Shown: positions 9,891-19,688 of the stretch, one piece after another
Numbering within the stretch: position 1 is the stretch's first letter
Layout: each line of letters starts with the position of its first letter
Assembly (NCBI GenBank): GCA_011389895.1
Contig: JAABTN010000014.1
Span: forward strand, 1-64,000
Source: Maritimibacter sp.
Lineage (GTDB): Bacteria > Pseudomonadota > Alphaproteobacteria > Rhodobacterales > Rhodobacteraceae
DNA length: 64,000 bases
Reading direction: 5' to 3'
Notes under the pieces: model-generated
Told to the model about the DNA's origin: nothing
Seen by the model: the letters and a program-made list of their open reading frames with translations, nothing else
Databases searched by the model: none
Made by a program: the position numbers and the translations under genes

Positions 9891-11924
9891 ATGGCCGCCA
9901 AGGACAACACCGACGACGATCAGAACAAACCCGAGGTCGACGACGCCGCCCCGATCGGGGATATGGACCAGGCCGCCGTGAAGAAGATGATCGGCGACGC
10001 CCGTGAAAAGGGCTACATCACCTATGATGAGCTGAACCAGGTTCTGCCGCCGGATCAGGTGTCGTCCGAACAGATTGAAGACGTGATGTCGATGCTCTCG
10101 GAAATGGGCATCAACATCATCGAGGACGAAGAAGCCGAAGAGGCCGAGGACGAAGCGCGGGGCTCCACCGCCGTCATCACCAAGGATCAGAAGGGCGAGG
10201 TTGCCGTCTCCGGGGCCGCTGCCGAGAAGCTTGATCGCACCGACGACCCCGTGCGCATGTATCTGCGCGAAATGGGGTCGGTCGAGCTTTTGTCGCGCGA
10301 AGGCGAGATTGCCATCGCCAAACGGATCGAGGCAGGCCGGAACACGATGATTGCGGGCCTTTGTGAAAGCCCGCTGACGTTTCAGGCCATCACGATCTGG
10401 CGTGACGAGCTTTTGAACGAAGACATTCTCTTGCGCGATGTCATTGATCTGGATGCCACCTTTGGCCGCCAGTTGGGCGAAGACGGCGACGAGGAGACCG
10501 TGGTTGGCGGTCTGGCTGCCGAGGCCGCCGCACCAGCCGCGCCGACCGCCACCACCGAGGAAAAGTCCGAGAAGGAAGAGCAGCCCGAGCTGGACGCCGA
10601 TGGCAACCCGATCGCCAAGGACGACGACGAGGACGATGAAGACGATCAGGCCAACATGTCGCTCGCGGCGATGGAAGCCGCGCTCAAACCCCGCGTTCTC
10701 GAAACGCTGGAGTTGATCGCCCGCGATTATACCAAGCTGTCGGAAATGCAGGATCTACGCATGTCGGCAACGCTGAACGAAGACGATTCGTTCAGCGAGA
10801 AGGAAGAAAAGGCTTACCAGAAGCTGCGCTCCGAGATCGTGGAGCTGGTGAACGAGCTTCACCTGCACAACAACCGGATCGAGGCGCTGGTGGACCAGCT
10901 TTACGGGATCAATCGTCGGATCATGTCGATCGACAGCTCGATGGTGAAGCTGGCCGATCAGGCCCGCATCAACCGCCGCGAATTCGTCGATGCCTACCGT
11001 GGGTACGAGCTTGACCCGACGTGGATGGAACGCATGGCGGACAAGCCCGGGCGCGGCTGGCAGGCGTTCATCGACCGGTCGTCGGACAAGGTGTCCGAGC
11101 TTCGCGGTGACATGGCGCAGGTCGGGCAATATGTCGGCGTCGACATCCCGGAATTCCGCCGCATCGTGGCGCAGGTCCAGAAGGGCGAAAAAGAAGCCCG
11201 TTCTGCGAAAAAGGAAATGGTCGAGGCCAACCTGCGTCTCGTCATCTCGATTGCCAAGAAATACACCAACCGTGGTTTGCAGTTCCTCGATCTCATTCAG
11301 GAAGGCAACATCGGGTTGATGAAGGCCGTGGACAAGTTCGAGTATCGCCGGGGCTACAAGTTCTCGACCTACGCGACATGGTGGATCCGGCAGGCGATCA
11401 CCCGCTCCATCGCCGATCAGGCCCGCACGATCCGTATCCCGGTCCACATGATAGAGACTATCAACAAGCTGGTGCGCACGGGGCGCCAGATGCTCCACGA
11501 GATCGGGCGCGAACCGACGCCTGAAGAGCTGGCCGCCAAACTGCAGATGCCGCTGGAGAAGGTCCGCAAGGTGATGAAGATCGCCAAGGAGCCGATTTCC
11601 CTGGAGACGCCGATTGGCGACGAGGAAGACAGCCAGCTTGGCGATTTCATCGAGGACAAGAACGCGGTCCTGCCGCTGGACTCGGCCATTCAGGAGAACC
11701 TGAAGGAAACCACGACCCGCGTTCTGGCTTCGCTCACGCCCCGCGAAGAACGCGTTCTGCGGATGCGGTTCGGCATCGGTATGAACACCGACCACACGCT
11801 GGAAGAAGTGGGCCAGCAGTTCAGCGTGACCCGCGAACGGATCCGCCAGATCGAAGCCAAGGCATTGAGGAAGCTCAAGCACCCGAGCCGGTCGCGCAAG
11901 CTGCGCTCGTTCCTGGACCAGTAG
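9891..11924 (+). CDS. rpoD: RNA polymerase primary sigma factor RpoD (sigma-70)
   Basis: A 677-residue housekeeping sigma factor. Region 1.1 is N-terminal, and a long acidic non-conserved region (about residues 85-260, many Asp/Glu) follows region 1.2. Region 2 is unmistakable ([13 protein letters not shown], then [15 protein letters not shown]). Region 4 carries the -35-binding helix [17 protein letters not shown], with the protein ending shortly after. AAGGGAG lies 6 nt before the ATG. Its promoter region carries the GANTC cluster described separately. Confidence 0.98.
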   Translation: MAAKDNTDDDQNKPEVDDAAPIGDMDQAAVKKMIGDAREKGYITYDELNQVLPPDQVSSEQIEDVMSMLSEMGINIIEDEEAEEAEDEARGSTAVITKDQKGEVAVSGAAAEKLDRTDDPVRMYLREMGSVELLSREGEIAIAKRIEAGRNTMIAGLCESPLTFQAITIWRDELLNEDILLRDVIDLDATFGRQLGEDGDEETVVGGLAAEAAAPAAPTATTEEKSEKEEQPELDADGNPIAKDDDEDDEDDQANMSLAAMEAALKPRVLETLELIARDYTKLSEMQDLRMSATLNEDDSFSEKEEKAYQKLRSEIVELVNELHLHNNRIEALVDQLYGINRRIMSIDSSMVKLADQARINRREFVDAYRGYELDPTWMERMADKPGRGWQAFIDRSSDKVSELRGDMAQVGQYVGVDIPEFRRIVAQVQKGEKEARSAKKEMVEANLRLVISIAKKYTNRGLQFLDLIQEGNIGLMKAVDKFEYRRGYKFSTYATWWIRQAITRSIADQARTIRIPVHMIETINKLVRTGRQMLHEIGREPTPEELAAKLQMPLEKVRKVMKIAKEPISLETPIGDEEDSQLGDFIEDKNAVLPLDSAIQENLKETTTRVLASLTPREERVLRMRFGIGMNTDHTLEEVGQQFSVTRERIRQIEAKALRKLKHPSRSRKLRSFLDQ

Positions 11925-11941
11925 GTGGGACGAAACCTAGC

Positions 11942-12526
11942 ATGGTGGCGGTAGACGGCTCGGAATTCTTTCTGGGAATTGCCTTCAATGAAGACGGCAC
12001 ACCCGAGTTTCTGTTTTGGGATCCCAATAATGATCAGCCGCGTGCAAAGGCTTTCTATGACGAGCTAAAGAAAGAGAGTGATCGCGGGCTGGCCATAGTT
12101 GGTGCCGCGATCCTTGATGATATCCTTGGCGCAATCCTGGTTTCCTTTGCGCAGAACCCTGAACCGATGAAAACGTTCGTTGAAAGGAGCAACTTTGACA
12201 CAAGGGCAAACATCGCATTTGCTCTAGGGGCGATTTCGCAGGAAGAGCGTATTAATCTGGGTTTGATCCAAAAAATCCGAAACAAATTCGCGCATATTTC
12301 GAAGGCCACATTCGAAACGCAGAATATTGTTGGCAGGTGCAACTCATTGAATTTTGTGGACAGCAACGATTACGAGTCAAACCTACCGGCACGTGAACGG
12401 TTCCTGCTAAATCTCCTACATCTTATTCTGGAAATGGAGTCTCGAGCTACCGAGTTCGAAGAGAAGCCGCTGCCTTTCATTGAGATTCGACGCACTCTGG
12501 CGCCTGAAAAACCAGACACGACCTAG
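11942..12526 (+). CDS. MltR-like protein (possible HEPN-type fold)
   Basis: A 194-residue protein resembling the MltR (mannitol operon repressor) family: ESDRGLAIVGAAILDD near residues 46-61 and FALGAISQEERINLG followed by IRNKFAH (about 91-120). The RNKFAH hexamer fits the R-x4-H pattern of HEPN nucleases and toxins, so a nucleic-acid-related role is as plausible as transcriptional repression. No mannitol genes are nearby. Base composition is visibly AT-richer than the flanking core genes, suggesting recent acquisition. It starts 17 bp after the rpoD stop and might rely on rpoD read-through. Function uncertain. Confidence 0.7.
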   Translation: MVAVDGSEFFLGIAFNEDGTPEFLFWDPNNDQPRAKAFYDELKKESDRGLAIVGAAILDDILGAILVSFAQNPEPMKTFVERSNFDTRANIAFALGAISQEERINLGLIQKIRNKFAHISKATFETQNIVGRCNSLNFVDSNDYESNLPARERFLLNLLHLILEMESRATEFEEKPLPFIEIRRTLAPEKPDTT

Positions 12527-12608
12527 ATCGAAGTACGGAAGAATCCAAACAGCTGCTTGGCAGGACGGGGCATTCAGCGCGCAAGAGACGGTTTCTGAAG
12601 CCAAACTT

Positions 12609-13028
12609 ATGAACACCATTTTCGACATCCAGACCCGAGGGCAGGGCACCTATGAGTTCACCCGCGACGTGACGCGTTGGGTGGACGGCGCGGGCTTGCG
12701 CGATGGGCTCCTCACGCTCTTCATCCGCCATACCTCGGCCTCGCTGCTGGTCATGGAAAATGCCGACCCCGAGGTTCAGGTGGACCTGAAAAACTACTTT
12801 TCGCGCCTCGTGCCACCGACCACGGACCCCAGCATGTCCTACCTGACGCATACCTACGAGGGGCCGGACGACATGCCGGCGCATATCAAGGCGGCGCTGC
12901 TGCCCGTCTCTTTACAGATTCCGATCATGGATGGGCATCTGGCGCTTGGAACATGGCAGGGGCTTTACATTTTCGAACATCGCGACCGCCCACACCGCCG
13001 TCAGGTCGCCGCGCATCTCGCCGGATAA
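12609..13028 (+). CDS. yjbQ: YjbQ family protein (UPF0047)
   Basis: A 139-residue single-domain protein of the UPF0047/YjbQ family: FDIQTRGQGTYEFT at the start, HTSASLL near residue 41, and GTWQGLYIFEHRD near the C-terminus. Members show weak thiamine-phosphate-synthase activity; the physiological role is unclear. The ATG at 12609 matches the usual family N-terminus. The longer frame back to 12480 overlaps the MltR-like gene and looks non-coding. The Shine-Dalgarno is weak. An 82-bp spacer from the MltR-like gene holds nothing recognisable. Confidence 0.88.
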   Translation: MNTIFDIQTRGQGTYEFTRDVTRWVDGAGLRDGLLTLFIRHTSASLLVMENADPEVQVDLKNYFSRLVPPTTDPSMSYLTHTYEGPDDMPAHIKAALLPVSLQIPIMDGHLALGTWQGLYIFEHRDRPHRRQVAAHLAG

Positions 13029-13115
13029 CGAGTCTTCTTCGCCACAGGTCGCGACCCGGCATCTTGTGGAGACGTTTTGACCCTACCCAAAATGACGGGG
13101 CAGCCCTATAGTGCC

Positions 13116-13124
13116 TGTGGATAA
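13116..13124 (-). promoter_or_regulatory. Consensus DnaA box before nrdR
   Basis: TGTGGATAA, the exact complement of the consensus DnaA box TTATCCACA, lies 54 bp before the nrdR start and immediately after a -10-like TATAGT (13107-13112). DnaA is known to control ribonucleotide reductase expression in other bacteria. A role here is inferred from position. Confidence 0.4.
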
Positions 13125-13177
13125 GTGGGCAAAGACCCACGACCCGAGGTACAGGCAAGAATAAGAAGGGGACAGGC

Positions 13178-13651
13178 ATGCGCTGCCCGTTTTGCGGAAA
13201 TATCGACACCCAGGTGAAGGACTCGCGTCCTGCCGAAGACCATGTGGCCATCCGGCGGCGGCGGTTCTGCCCCGCGTGCGGGGGCCGTTTCACCACATAT
13301 GAACGGGTGCAACTGCGCGATCTGGTGGTGATCAAGACCAACGGGCGGCGCGAAGACTTCGACCGTGAAAAGCTTGAGCGCTCGATCCGTATCTCGATGC
13401 AGAAACGCCCGGTGGAGCCGGAGCGTATCGACCAGATGATCTCGGGCATCGTGCGCCGGTTGGAAAGCATGGGCGAGACCGACATTCCGTCCAAGACCAT
13501 CGGCGAGATCGTCATGGAAAGCCTCGCGCGGATCGACACCGTGGCCTACGTGCGCTTTGCCTCGGTTTACAAGAATTTCCAGGCCGCCGATGATTTCGAC
13601 AAGTTCGTTAGCGAATTGCGCCCGGATATTCCCCCAGAAGAGATCCCGTGA
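13178..13651 (+). CDS. nrdR: Transcriptional repressor NrdR
   Basis: A 157-residue repressor of ribonucleotide reductase genes that senses ATP/dATP. The zinc ribbon is C3-x2-C6 and C31-x2-C34 (CPFC, CPAC). The ATP-cone domain spans about residues 47-137. Length is standard. AAGGGGA precedes the ATG. Its stop codon overlaps the GTG start of ribD by 4 bp, so nrdR and ribD are translationally coupled, an arrangement widespread in proteobacteria. A consensus DnaA box lies upstream. Confidence 0.97.
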   Translation: MRCPFCGNIDTQVKDSRPAEDHVAIRRRRFCPACGGRFTTYERVQLRDLVVIKTNGRREDFDREKLERSIRISMQKRPVEPERIDQMISGIVRRLESMGETDIPSKTIGEIVMESLARIDTVAYVRFASVYKNFQAADDFDKFVSELRPDIPPEEIP

Positions 13652-14742
13652 CCGACGACAGGTTCATGAAACTGGCCTTGTCGCTTGGGCGGCGGGGTCT
13701 TGGAAATGTCTGGCCGAACCCGGCGGTCGGCTGTGTGATCGCAAGGGGCGCGCGCGTCATCGGGCGTGGCTGGACCCAGCCGGGTGGTCGGCCCCATGCC
13801 GAGGTCGTGGCGCTTGAACAGGCCGGCGCGGGCGCGCGGGGTGCGAGTGTCTATGTCACGCTGGAACCCTGCGCCCACCACGGCGAAACCCCGCCCTGTG
13901 CCGATGCCTTGATCGCCGCCGGGGTCGCGCGGGTGGTTGTCGCGCTGTCCGATCCGGACCCGCGGGTGAACGGGCAGGGGATCGAACGCCTGCGCGCCGC
14001 CGGGATCGAGGTCGTGGAGGGTGTTTGTGCCCAAGAGGCGCGCGTGGATCAGGCGGGGTTCTTGTCACGGGTGACGCGCGGGCGTCCGGTCGTGACCCTG
14101 AAGCTCGCGACATCGCTGGACGGGCGCATTGCAACCGCGTCGGGCGAGAGCCAGTGGATCACCGGGCCTGACGCCCGGCGTTTCGTGCATGCCCTGCGCC
14201 TGCGCCATGACGCGGTGCTGGTCGGAGGTGGCACGGCGCGCGCAGATGATCCGACGCTGACCGTGCGCGGGATGGGGCAGGTGCCCCAGCCGGTGCGCGT
14301 GGTGTTGTCCCGCCATCTCGATCTTCCGCTCGATAGCAAGTTGTCGCGCAGCGCGCGCGAGGTGCCGCTTTGGCTGATCCACGGTGACCGGGCGCAGCCC
14401 GAACTGATCCGCGCATGGGAAGACATCGGCGCGATCTGCCTGCCCGTTCCGGTGCGCCAGAGCGCGCTTGATCTTGAGGCGGTGCTGGCGCTTTTGGCCG
14501 CATGCGGCGTGACGCGGGTGTTTTGCGAAGGTGGCGGCGGATTGGCGGCTTCGCTGCTCACCGAAGGGCTGGTTGACGATTATATCGGCTTCACCGCTGG
14601 CGTGGCGCTTGGTGCGGAAGGACGGCCATCGCTGGCGGCCATGGGGGTCGGCCCGCTGGCCGACGCGCCGCGCATGTCGTTGACCGAGACCCGTGTTCTG
14701 GGGGGCGACGTGATGCACCGGTGGCGTATGCCCGACGGGTGA
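13648..14742 (+). CDS. ribD: Bifunctional riboflavin biosynthesis deaminase/reductase
   Basis: A 364-residue two-domain enzyme for steps 2 and 3 of riboflavin synthesis. The zinc deaminase domain has H50-A-E52 and the [11 protein letters not shown] motif with C75 and C84. The reductase domain (about residues 145-360) contains [28 protein letters not shown] and FCEGGGGL. The GTG start overlaps the nrdR stop, with AGAAGAG upstream. The other rib genes are 5 kb downstream. The stop codon abuts that of the convergent kpsC with no intervening base. Confidence 0.96.
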   Translation: MTDDRFMKLALSLGRRGLGNVWPNPAVGCVIARGARVIGRGWTQPGGRPHAEVVALEQAGAGARGASVYVTLEPCAHHGETPPCADALIAAGVARVVVALSDPDPRVNGQGIERLRAAGIEVVEGVCAQEARVDQAGFLSRVTRGRPVVTLKLATSLDGRIATASGESQWITGPDARRFVHALRLRHDAVLVGGGTARADDPTLTVRGMGQVPQPVRVVLSRHLDLPLDSKLSRSAREVPLWLIHGDRAQPELIRAWEDIGAICLPVPVRQSALDLEAVLALLAACGVTRVFCEGGGGLAASLLTEGLVDDYIGFTAGVALGAEGRPSLAAMGVGPLADAPRMSLTETRVLGGDVMHRWRMPDG

Positions 14743-16791
14743 TCACGACCTGCGCCACAGGTGTGCCTGTGTTGCCAGCACGCCTTGCAATTTCGACAGG
14801 GCCGACAGGCGCGGCCCCTTGCCGCCGGTCGCCCCGCTTTCGATCCGGTCCAGCGCCACCTCGATGGGGCAGGGGGTTCGGGTCACCGGATCGAAATAGC
14901 GCGGGTAGTCGATCAGCACCGCATGGGCAAGCGACAGAAGATCGGGGCGCGCGGTGCGCCGCTCCGGCACCGGGCCGAGATCGCGGGTCAATCCCCAGCC
15001 GGCATAGAAAGGCACGCCGAGACAGGTCACCGATTTGCCGCGCAACAGCGCCTCGAACCCCATGAGAGAGGTCATCGTCCAGACCTCGTCCACCGCGTTG
15101 ATGAGGGCAAGTCCATTGGCCCGGTGCGCCACAACGTCGGCGAGACCATCGGTGTCGGCCCCGGGCACATCGCCTGCGCGCAGCCCCGCTTCGACATCGG
15201 GGTGGGGCTTGTAGATCACCACCGCCTCCGGGTTGGCCCGGCGCACCTGTTGCAAGAGCGCCTGGTTGGTCGACACGTCCCCGGTGCCCAACCGGATCGA
15301 GGCGTCGTCCTCGACCTGTCCGGGCACGAGAATACGGTGGCCTTCCGGCAGTGTGTCCGCCGCGTCGCGCCCGAGGTTATACTTGTCGATGCCCGCAGTG
15401 ATCAGCCGCGCCACGACCCGCTCGGCCCGGGCTTTCGCGCCATCGGGCAGCCTTTCCGACGCCGCGATCAGGGTTTCAAGGCGGCTCGGGCGCGACGGGT
15501 CATAGTAGATGCCCAGATCATCGCGCACCAGCGACAGGGGCGGCGTCAATTCGGCCCCAAGACCGCGTGAGCGCACGAAACCGTCCTCGATCCGAAGCGC
15601 AGGGGCAGCCAGCGTGTCGGCGCGATTGGCCCAGACCATGAGCGCGCGATCGCTGGTGCGGGCGCGGTCTGCGGCCTTGTCCGGGCCTGAGAAGACCACG
15701 CCGCGACCGCCGCCATAAAACCGGGTGATCGGCCTTCGTTTCCATAGCCGCATCCCGACCGCGACATAGCCTCGCGCATCTTCGCGGTGGGCGCGGGCGC
15801 GGGCTTCGAGGTTGGCGAGCACGTCCTCGACCTCGCAGAGTTGATCGCGGTAGGGGTCATACCAGGTCGGATAGTCAATGAGCGCGGCGGTGACGAGCTG
15901 CGGGCGGGTCAGTTGCCGGTCGCGGCGGGGCACCGGGTTCACGTCCTGCGTCAGGCCCCATCCGGCGTAAAACGGTTGGCCGAAGACGCGCGGCTTGTGG
16001 CCTGCGAGGATCGCCTCGAACCCCATGCCGGACGAAACCGTGTAGACCGCCATGGCGCCTTCCATCAGCGCCCATGGGCTGAGCGCGCCGGTGATCAGCT
16101 TGACCCTGCCGACAGCGTGTTCGGGGCCGTAGTAGCCGGGGCGATGGCCCGCGTCGGTTTCGGGGTGGGTCTTGATGTAGACGTTGAGACCGGGGTTCTC
16201 TTCCTGCGCCATGACGAGCATTTCGCGAAAGGTCGCCGGTGTCGCGCCCGAGGCGAGGACCGAGGCATCTTCGCGGGTCTGGTCGATCACCACCACGTAA
16301 GGCGCGCGGGGCACCTCCGCCGCCGGGTCGATGTCGTTGTATTTCGACAGATGCGCGTGTTTGAGCCAGTCGATGACTTGGCGCGCGCGGGTCAGCTTGG
16401 CGAAGTCGTCCAGCGGGGCCCGCGCCAGCATGTGTTCGAGGTCCGAGGGCGTCGACGGGTCGAAATGAAGCCCCGATGTGTCGAGCAGAAGGCCCATCGC
16501 CGGTTCCCCGGAGCGCCCCGGGAGGACAGAGCGCAGGAAGGCATCTTCGACACGCAAGAGCCCGGCACACCGTGTCTCGGCCACCTGTCGTCCGCGCGAC
16601 GCGGTCGGCGCGTTGCCCCAGACCGCGACGTGATCACCGGGTTTGGGCCAGCCCAGCTTCATCTCCCATCCGGCGAGCGTGAGGATACGGCGCAGGCGGC
16701 GTTCGCGCAGGAACCCGCCGGAGTAATAGAAAAGCCGCCGGGAGGAGGGGGGCTCTCTCCCGGCGGCCTTGATCCTGTCATAGGGCGTCAT
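14743..16791 (-). CDS. kpsC: Capsule polysaccharide beta-Kdo transferase KpsC
   Basis: A 682-residue cytoplasmic protein made of two related halves. The first half has VVVIDQTREDAS and YIKTHPETDAG; the second repeats this as ILVPGQVEDDAS and IYKPHPDVEAG. This duplication is the hallmark of KpsC, whose two modules (GT99 and GT107) alternately add beta-Kdo to the phosphatidylglycerol primer for ABC-exported capsules. The ATG at 16791 is preceded by AAAGGCGGG, while the upstream in-frame ATG is inside the preceding gene. It lies 10 bp after the export gene and is co-transcribed with it. Confidence 0.9.
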   Translation of the reverse strand: MTPYDRIKAAGREPPSSRRLFYYSGGFLRERRLRRILTLAGWEMKLGWPKPGDHVAVWGNAPTASRGRQVAETRCAGLLRVEDAFLRSVLPGRSGEPAMGLLLDTSGLHFDPSTPSDLEHMLARAPLDDFAKLTRARQVIDWLKHAHLSKYNDIDPAAEVPRAPYVVVIDQTREDASVLASGATPATFREMLVMAQEENPGLNVYIKTHPETDAGHRPGYYGPEHAVGRVKLITGALSPWALMEGAMAVYTVSSGMGFEAILAGHKPRVFGQPFYAGWGLTQDVNPVPRRDRQLTRPQLVTAALIDYPTWYDPYRDQLCEVEDVLANLEARARAHREDARGYVAVGMRLWKRRPITRFYGGGRGVVFSGPDKAADRARTSDRALMVWANRADTLAAPALRIEDGFVRSRGLGAELTPPLSLVRDDLGIYYDPSRPSRLETLIAASERLPDGAKARAERVVARLITAGIDKYNLGRDAADTLPEGHRILVPGQVEDDASIRLGTGDVSTNQALLQQVRRANPEAVVIYKPHPDVEAGLRAGDVPGADTDGLADVVAHRANGLALINAVDEVWTMTSLMGFEALLRGKSVTCLGVPFYAGWGLTRDLGPVPERRTARPDLLSLAHAVLIDYPRYFDPVTRTPCPIEVALDRIESGATGGKGPRLSALSKLQGVLATQAHLWRRS

Positions 16792-16801
16792 GATCCCGCC
16801 T

Positions 16802-17959
16802 TTACGGGGCACCGCCCAGAACGCCAAGGGTGCTCCCGGCCGTGGTCAGGCTTTCGGCCGCCCCCAGCGTGCCGGTCAGGGCGGTGATTACCTTGGTCCA
16901 TTGCACATAGGGTGCCTCGGTCACATAGACCGTGTCGCTGTCGCGGATCACGAAGTCACGGGCGGTGAACATGCCGTTGGGTTCGGTCAGGTTCAGCACG
17001 TAGATCATCCGTTGCGCCCCCACGAGATCGGTGCGGCCCAGCACGTTGTTGGCGATATCTGCGGGCTCGTTGCGGAAGACGAAGATGCCGGTCGGGTCGG
17101 CCAGCGTCGGGTTCAGGCCGCCGACCTGCGCGATGGCTTCAAGCGCGGAGAGCGTTTGGGTCTGGAAGGTGACGCGCGTCTGGGTGCCGGTCGCGCCGAG
17201 CGCCGTGAAGGCGCGGGTGTCGGCCTCGACCAGGATGCGGTCGCCGTTACGAAGGGCGATGTCGAGGCGCGGATCCTCGAACAGATCCTGATACCAGATT
17301 TGCCCGGTTTTCCCGCCCCGGATGATCTTGACCACCGCGATTTCGGGGTTGATCGCCACGCCGCCCGCGCGGGCAAGCATGGCGCCCAGCGTCCGGGTCG
17401 GGCGTTCGATGGCATAGACCCCCTGCGCGCTGACCGCACCGGTGACCGACACCGTCGCGCCGTCGCCTGCTACCCGGGTGATCAGCACCTGCGGATCGGG
17501 GGTCTGGCTTTCGAGTTGTTCGGTCACGATCCGTCGGATCGTCTCGGGCGTGTTGCCAGCGGCCTTGATCCGGCCCGCGTAGGGGATGAAGATAAAGCCC
17601 CCGCCATCGACCTGCACCTCTTCGAGCGCGGCGGGCGCCCCGGCGGAGGCGAGAATGCCCTGTTCCACGTTTTCCCAAATCGCCACGCCCAGCACGTCGC
17701 CGGGGCGCACGGTGTCCGATCCGACCTGTCCGGCCTTGAGGAAATCGTCAGAAAAGCCGAGCGATGGCACCACGCCGGTTGCGCGTGTCACGCGGTCATT
17801 GACCGCGACCACGAAGGCATCGCCGTCGCGTTGTACCGAGCCTGCGTAAATCTCTTGTTTGTTCGGACCGACCCGGGGAAGGACGTCACAGCTCGCCATG
17901 CCCATGACAAGCACCAAAAACGCGGCAATGCGCGCACTTGAAAAGCCGAAAATATTCAC
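16802..17959 (-). CDS. Polysaccharide export outer-membrane lipoprotein (Wza/KpsD family)
   Basis: A 385-residue protein with a lipoprotein signal peptide: hydrophobic core AAFLVLVMGMA, then cysteine 24 in a lipobox-like MASC. A poly-export domain (PGDVLGVAIWENVE, near residue 87) is followed by two SLBB-type ligand-binding segments (VSVTGAVSAQGVYAIERP and later). Such proteins form the periplasm-spanning and outer-membrane channel for capsular polysaccharide. It is first in the kpsD-kpsC pair. No inner-membrane ABC transporter (kpsMT/kpsE) is in the window, so the capsule locus is split. Confidence 0.9.
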   Translation of the reverse strand: MNIFGFSSARIAAFLVLVMGMASCDVLPRVGPNKQEIYAGSVQRDGDAFVVAVNDRVTRATGVVPSLGFSDDFLKAGQVGSDTVRPGDVLGVAIWENVEQGILASAGAPAALEEVQVDGGGFIFIPYAGRIKAAGNTPETIRRIVTEQLESQTPDPQVLITRVAGDGATVSVTGAVSAQGVYAIERPTRTLGAMLARAGGVAINPEIAVVKIIRGGKTGQIWYQDLFEDPRLDIALRNGDRILVEADTRAFTALGATGTQTRVTFQTQTLSALEAIAQVGGLNPTLADPTGIFVFRNEPADIANNVLGRTDLVGAQRMIYVLNLTEPNGMFTARDFVIRDSDTVYVTEAPYVQWTKVITALTGTLGAAESLTTAGSTLGVLGGAP

Positions 17960-18017
17960 TGCCCGGGCTCCTTTTTGGAGTTCTGCCTCAGTTTCTTTTT
18001 TCGTAAACCTACGCGCC

Positions 18018-18026
18018 TGTGGATAA
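18018..18026 (-). promoter_or_regulatory. Consensus DnaA box sequence
   Basis: TGTGGATAA again matches the complement of TTATCCACA exactly, and shares the preceding CC with the site at 13116. It overlaps the T-run of the kpsS terminator, so it may be coincidental. Confidence 0.2.
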
Positions 18027-18060
18027 AAAAGAAACCCTCGGTTTCAAACCGGCAGGGTTT
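18024..18060 (-). terminator. Intrinsic terminator downstream of kpsS
   Basis: Read on the minus strand, AAACCCT and AGGGTTT flank an inner CGGTTT/AAACCG pairing, giving a long stem with a small loop, followed by TCTTTTTT. It lies about 130 bp after the kpsS stop and separates kpsS from the kpsD-kpsC pair. The rest of the 228-bp gap (17960-18187) shows nothing else I recognise. Confidence 0.75.
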
Positions 18061-18187
18061 TGCGTGTCGAGGTGTTGCCATGACGACTCGCCCGTGGTCC
18101 GGGCATGCGATAAGGGGCCATCGCCGCCCATCGGGGCGGCGGGGCGTGGTTGGGGTGCTGTCGGGTGGGTCTTGCCTCTTGAGGCGC

Positions 18188-19480
18188 CTATTTGACCAGT
18201 CGAAGCTGTTGACGGGGTGTCGCCGTGCCCTTGGCCAGCGCCTCGTAGGGGTCGTCTGGGGCCAGCATCATGTCGACCACCTGCCGCAACAACTGCCGCC
18301 GCCCGCGTGCGGAATAAAACCCCCCCGCGATCTGCGAGGTTTCCAGAAGATAGTGACGATAATCGCGGTAGGCGCGGTTGTCGGGGCGTGTTGGTTGGGC
18401 AAAGAATTCGGCCAAAGGCTGGGTCGAAACAAACTCTGGCTTGGCATAAACTGCATCCCCGAACACCCTGAGCGGAAGGCCGCGCCAAAGCACCTGTTGT
18501 GCCGCCGTGGAATTCACCGTGACCGCCGAGCGGGCATGGTCCAGAAGCCGGGCGAGCTTGCCGCCGCGCAGGTAGTGCACCCGGTGCGCCACCCCGTGGT
18601 GTTGGGCGAGGCGGCGGATTTCACGCCGCAGATTCACACGCCCGTCTTCCAGCGGATGGGCCTTGAAAACAAGGTGATGGTGGCGCGGCGCACCCTCGGC
18701 AAACCCCGCGATGGCGGTGTCCAGAAACTCGGTGATCGAGGTGAAGCGGGAATGCGCGGTGAAGCTTGCATCATGCGCCAGTTGCAAAAGCGCGAGGTGA
18801 TAGGGAAAGCCCCCGCGCCGCACCCGCCCCGTGGCGATGATCCGTTCCAGCGCCTGCACGGGCATCAGCAAGAGCCGCTTCAGATAGAGCTGGAACTCCT
18901 TCGCGACAGGCAGGTCGCGATGCGCCTTGAAGCCCCTGTAGCGCCGGTTCAGGAACATGACGAACCAGTGATAGAGCGCCCCATAGAAAATATGGTGGCG
19001 CATGTCGCCCCAATGGGCGGGCGCTTCGGGGATGTCGAGCTCGGCATCCGCCAACACGCGCTGCATGTCGGTGACCTCCATCTCCATCAGGCGCGAATTG
19101 CCGTTTGATCCGCCGCGCTCATAGCTGACCCAATAGGGGCGCAGGTAGCCTTCTTCGAAGATATGCACGCAAACCCCGGCCTCCTTGGCCGCGCGCACCG
19201 CTTCGGCATGAATGAAGCGCGTATCGCCGTAGAGCACAAGGTCGGTGACGGATTTGGTGGCGATGAGATCGCGGATGCGGGCGGGCCATGCGCCCTGATC
19301 CTCGGCAAAGGGAATATAGCTCTCCCCATCGGCCCAGAACGCCGCGTCCCCCATGTTGAAGCCGACGCGCCAGACGGTCGCGCCCGTTGCGCGCAACATG
19401 CGGCCCAGACGCCGAAAAAACGGCCCGTGCGGGCCCTGTAGAAACAGGAAGGTGCGGTTTTTGCCGTCGATGGCTTTCAT
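18188..19480 (-). CDS. kpsS: Capsule polysaccharide Kdo transferase KpsS
   Basis: A 430-residue cytoplasmic protein of the KpsS/LipB family, which adds the first beta-Kdo to lysophosphatidylglycerol and so primes the capsule lipid terminus that KpsC extends. The start FLFLQGPHGPFF, HIFEEGYLRPYWV near residue 115, and HHHLVFKAHPLEDGR near residue 275 are characteristic. A terminator follows on the same strand, so it is expressed separately from kpsDC. No promoter could be assigned in the 208-bp gap shared with divergent ribE. Confidence 0.9.
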   Translation of the reverse strand: MKAIDGKNRTFLFLQGPHGPFFRRLGRMLRATGATVWRVGFNMGDAAFWADGESYIPFAEDQGAWPARIRDLIATKSVTDLVLYGDTRFIHAEAVRAAKEAGVCVHIFEEGYLRPYWVSYERGGSNGNSRLMEMEVTDMQRVLADAELDIPEAPAHWGDMRHHIFYGALYHWFVMFLNRRYRGFKAHRDLPVAKEFQLYLKRLLLMPVQALERIIATGRVRRGGFPYHLALLQLAHDASFTAHSRFTSITEFLDTAIAGFAEGAPRHHHLVFKAHPLEDGRVNLRREIRRLAQHHGVAHRVHYLRGGKLARLLDHARSAVTVNSTAAQQVLWRGLPLRVFGDAVYAKPEFVSTQPLAEFFAQPTRPDNRAYRDYRHYLLETSQIAGGFYSARGRRQLLRQVVDMMLAPDDPYEALAKGTATPRQQLRLVK

Positions 19481-19688
19481 GCGCCCAAGCTACCCTAAAT
19501 CGGGCCCCCGTGTCTCGCCATCCGCCCCGAATTGGCCCCAGATATGGGGGGAGGCGGTGTGATTGTCCCAATACCTGTAACAAACCACGGGGTGAAGGCG
19601 TTTTTTTGACGCTCGCGCGACAAGGTTGCGACCGGCGACTTGGCAAATCCCGCGCGGCGGCGTAGCCATGGGACGATAGGAGGCGCTC

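Noticed and set aside
10755-11882. 375-codon minus-strand open frame opposite rpoD
   Set aside because: Antisense shadow of a highly conserved gene.
13648-14745. Gene fusion or overlap at the ribD/kpsC junction
   Set aside because: The two stop codons simply abut on opposite strands; both proteins are full length.
19481-19688. Possible FMN riboswitch before ribE
   Set aside because: A CGGGGTGAAGGC stretch recalls part of the RFN element, but the surrounding conserved blocks and helices are not seen.
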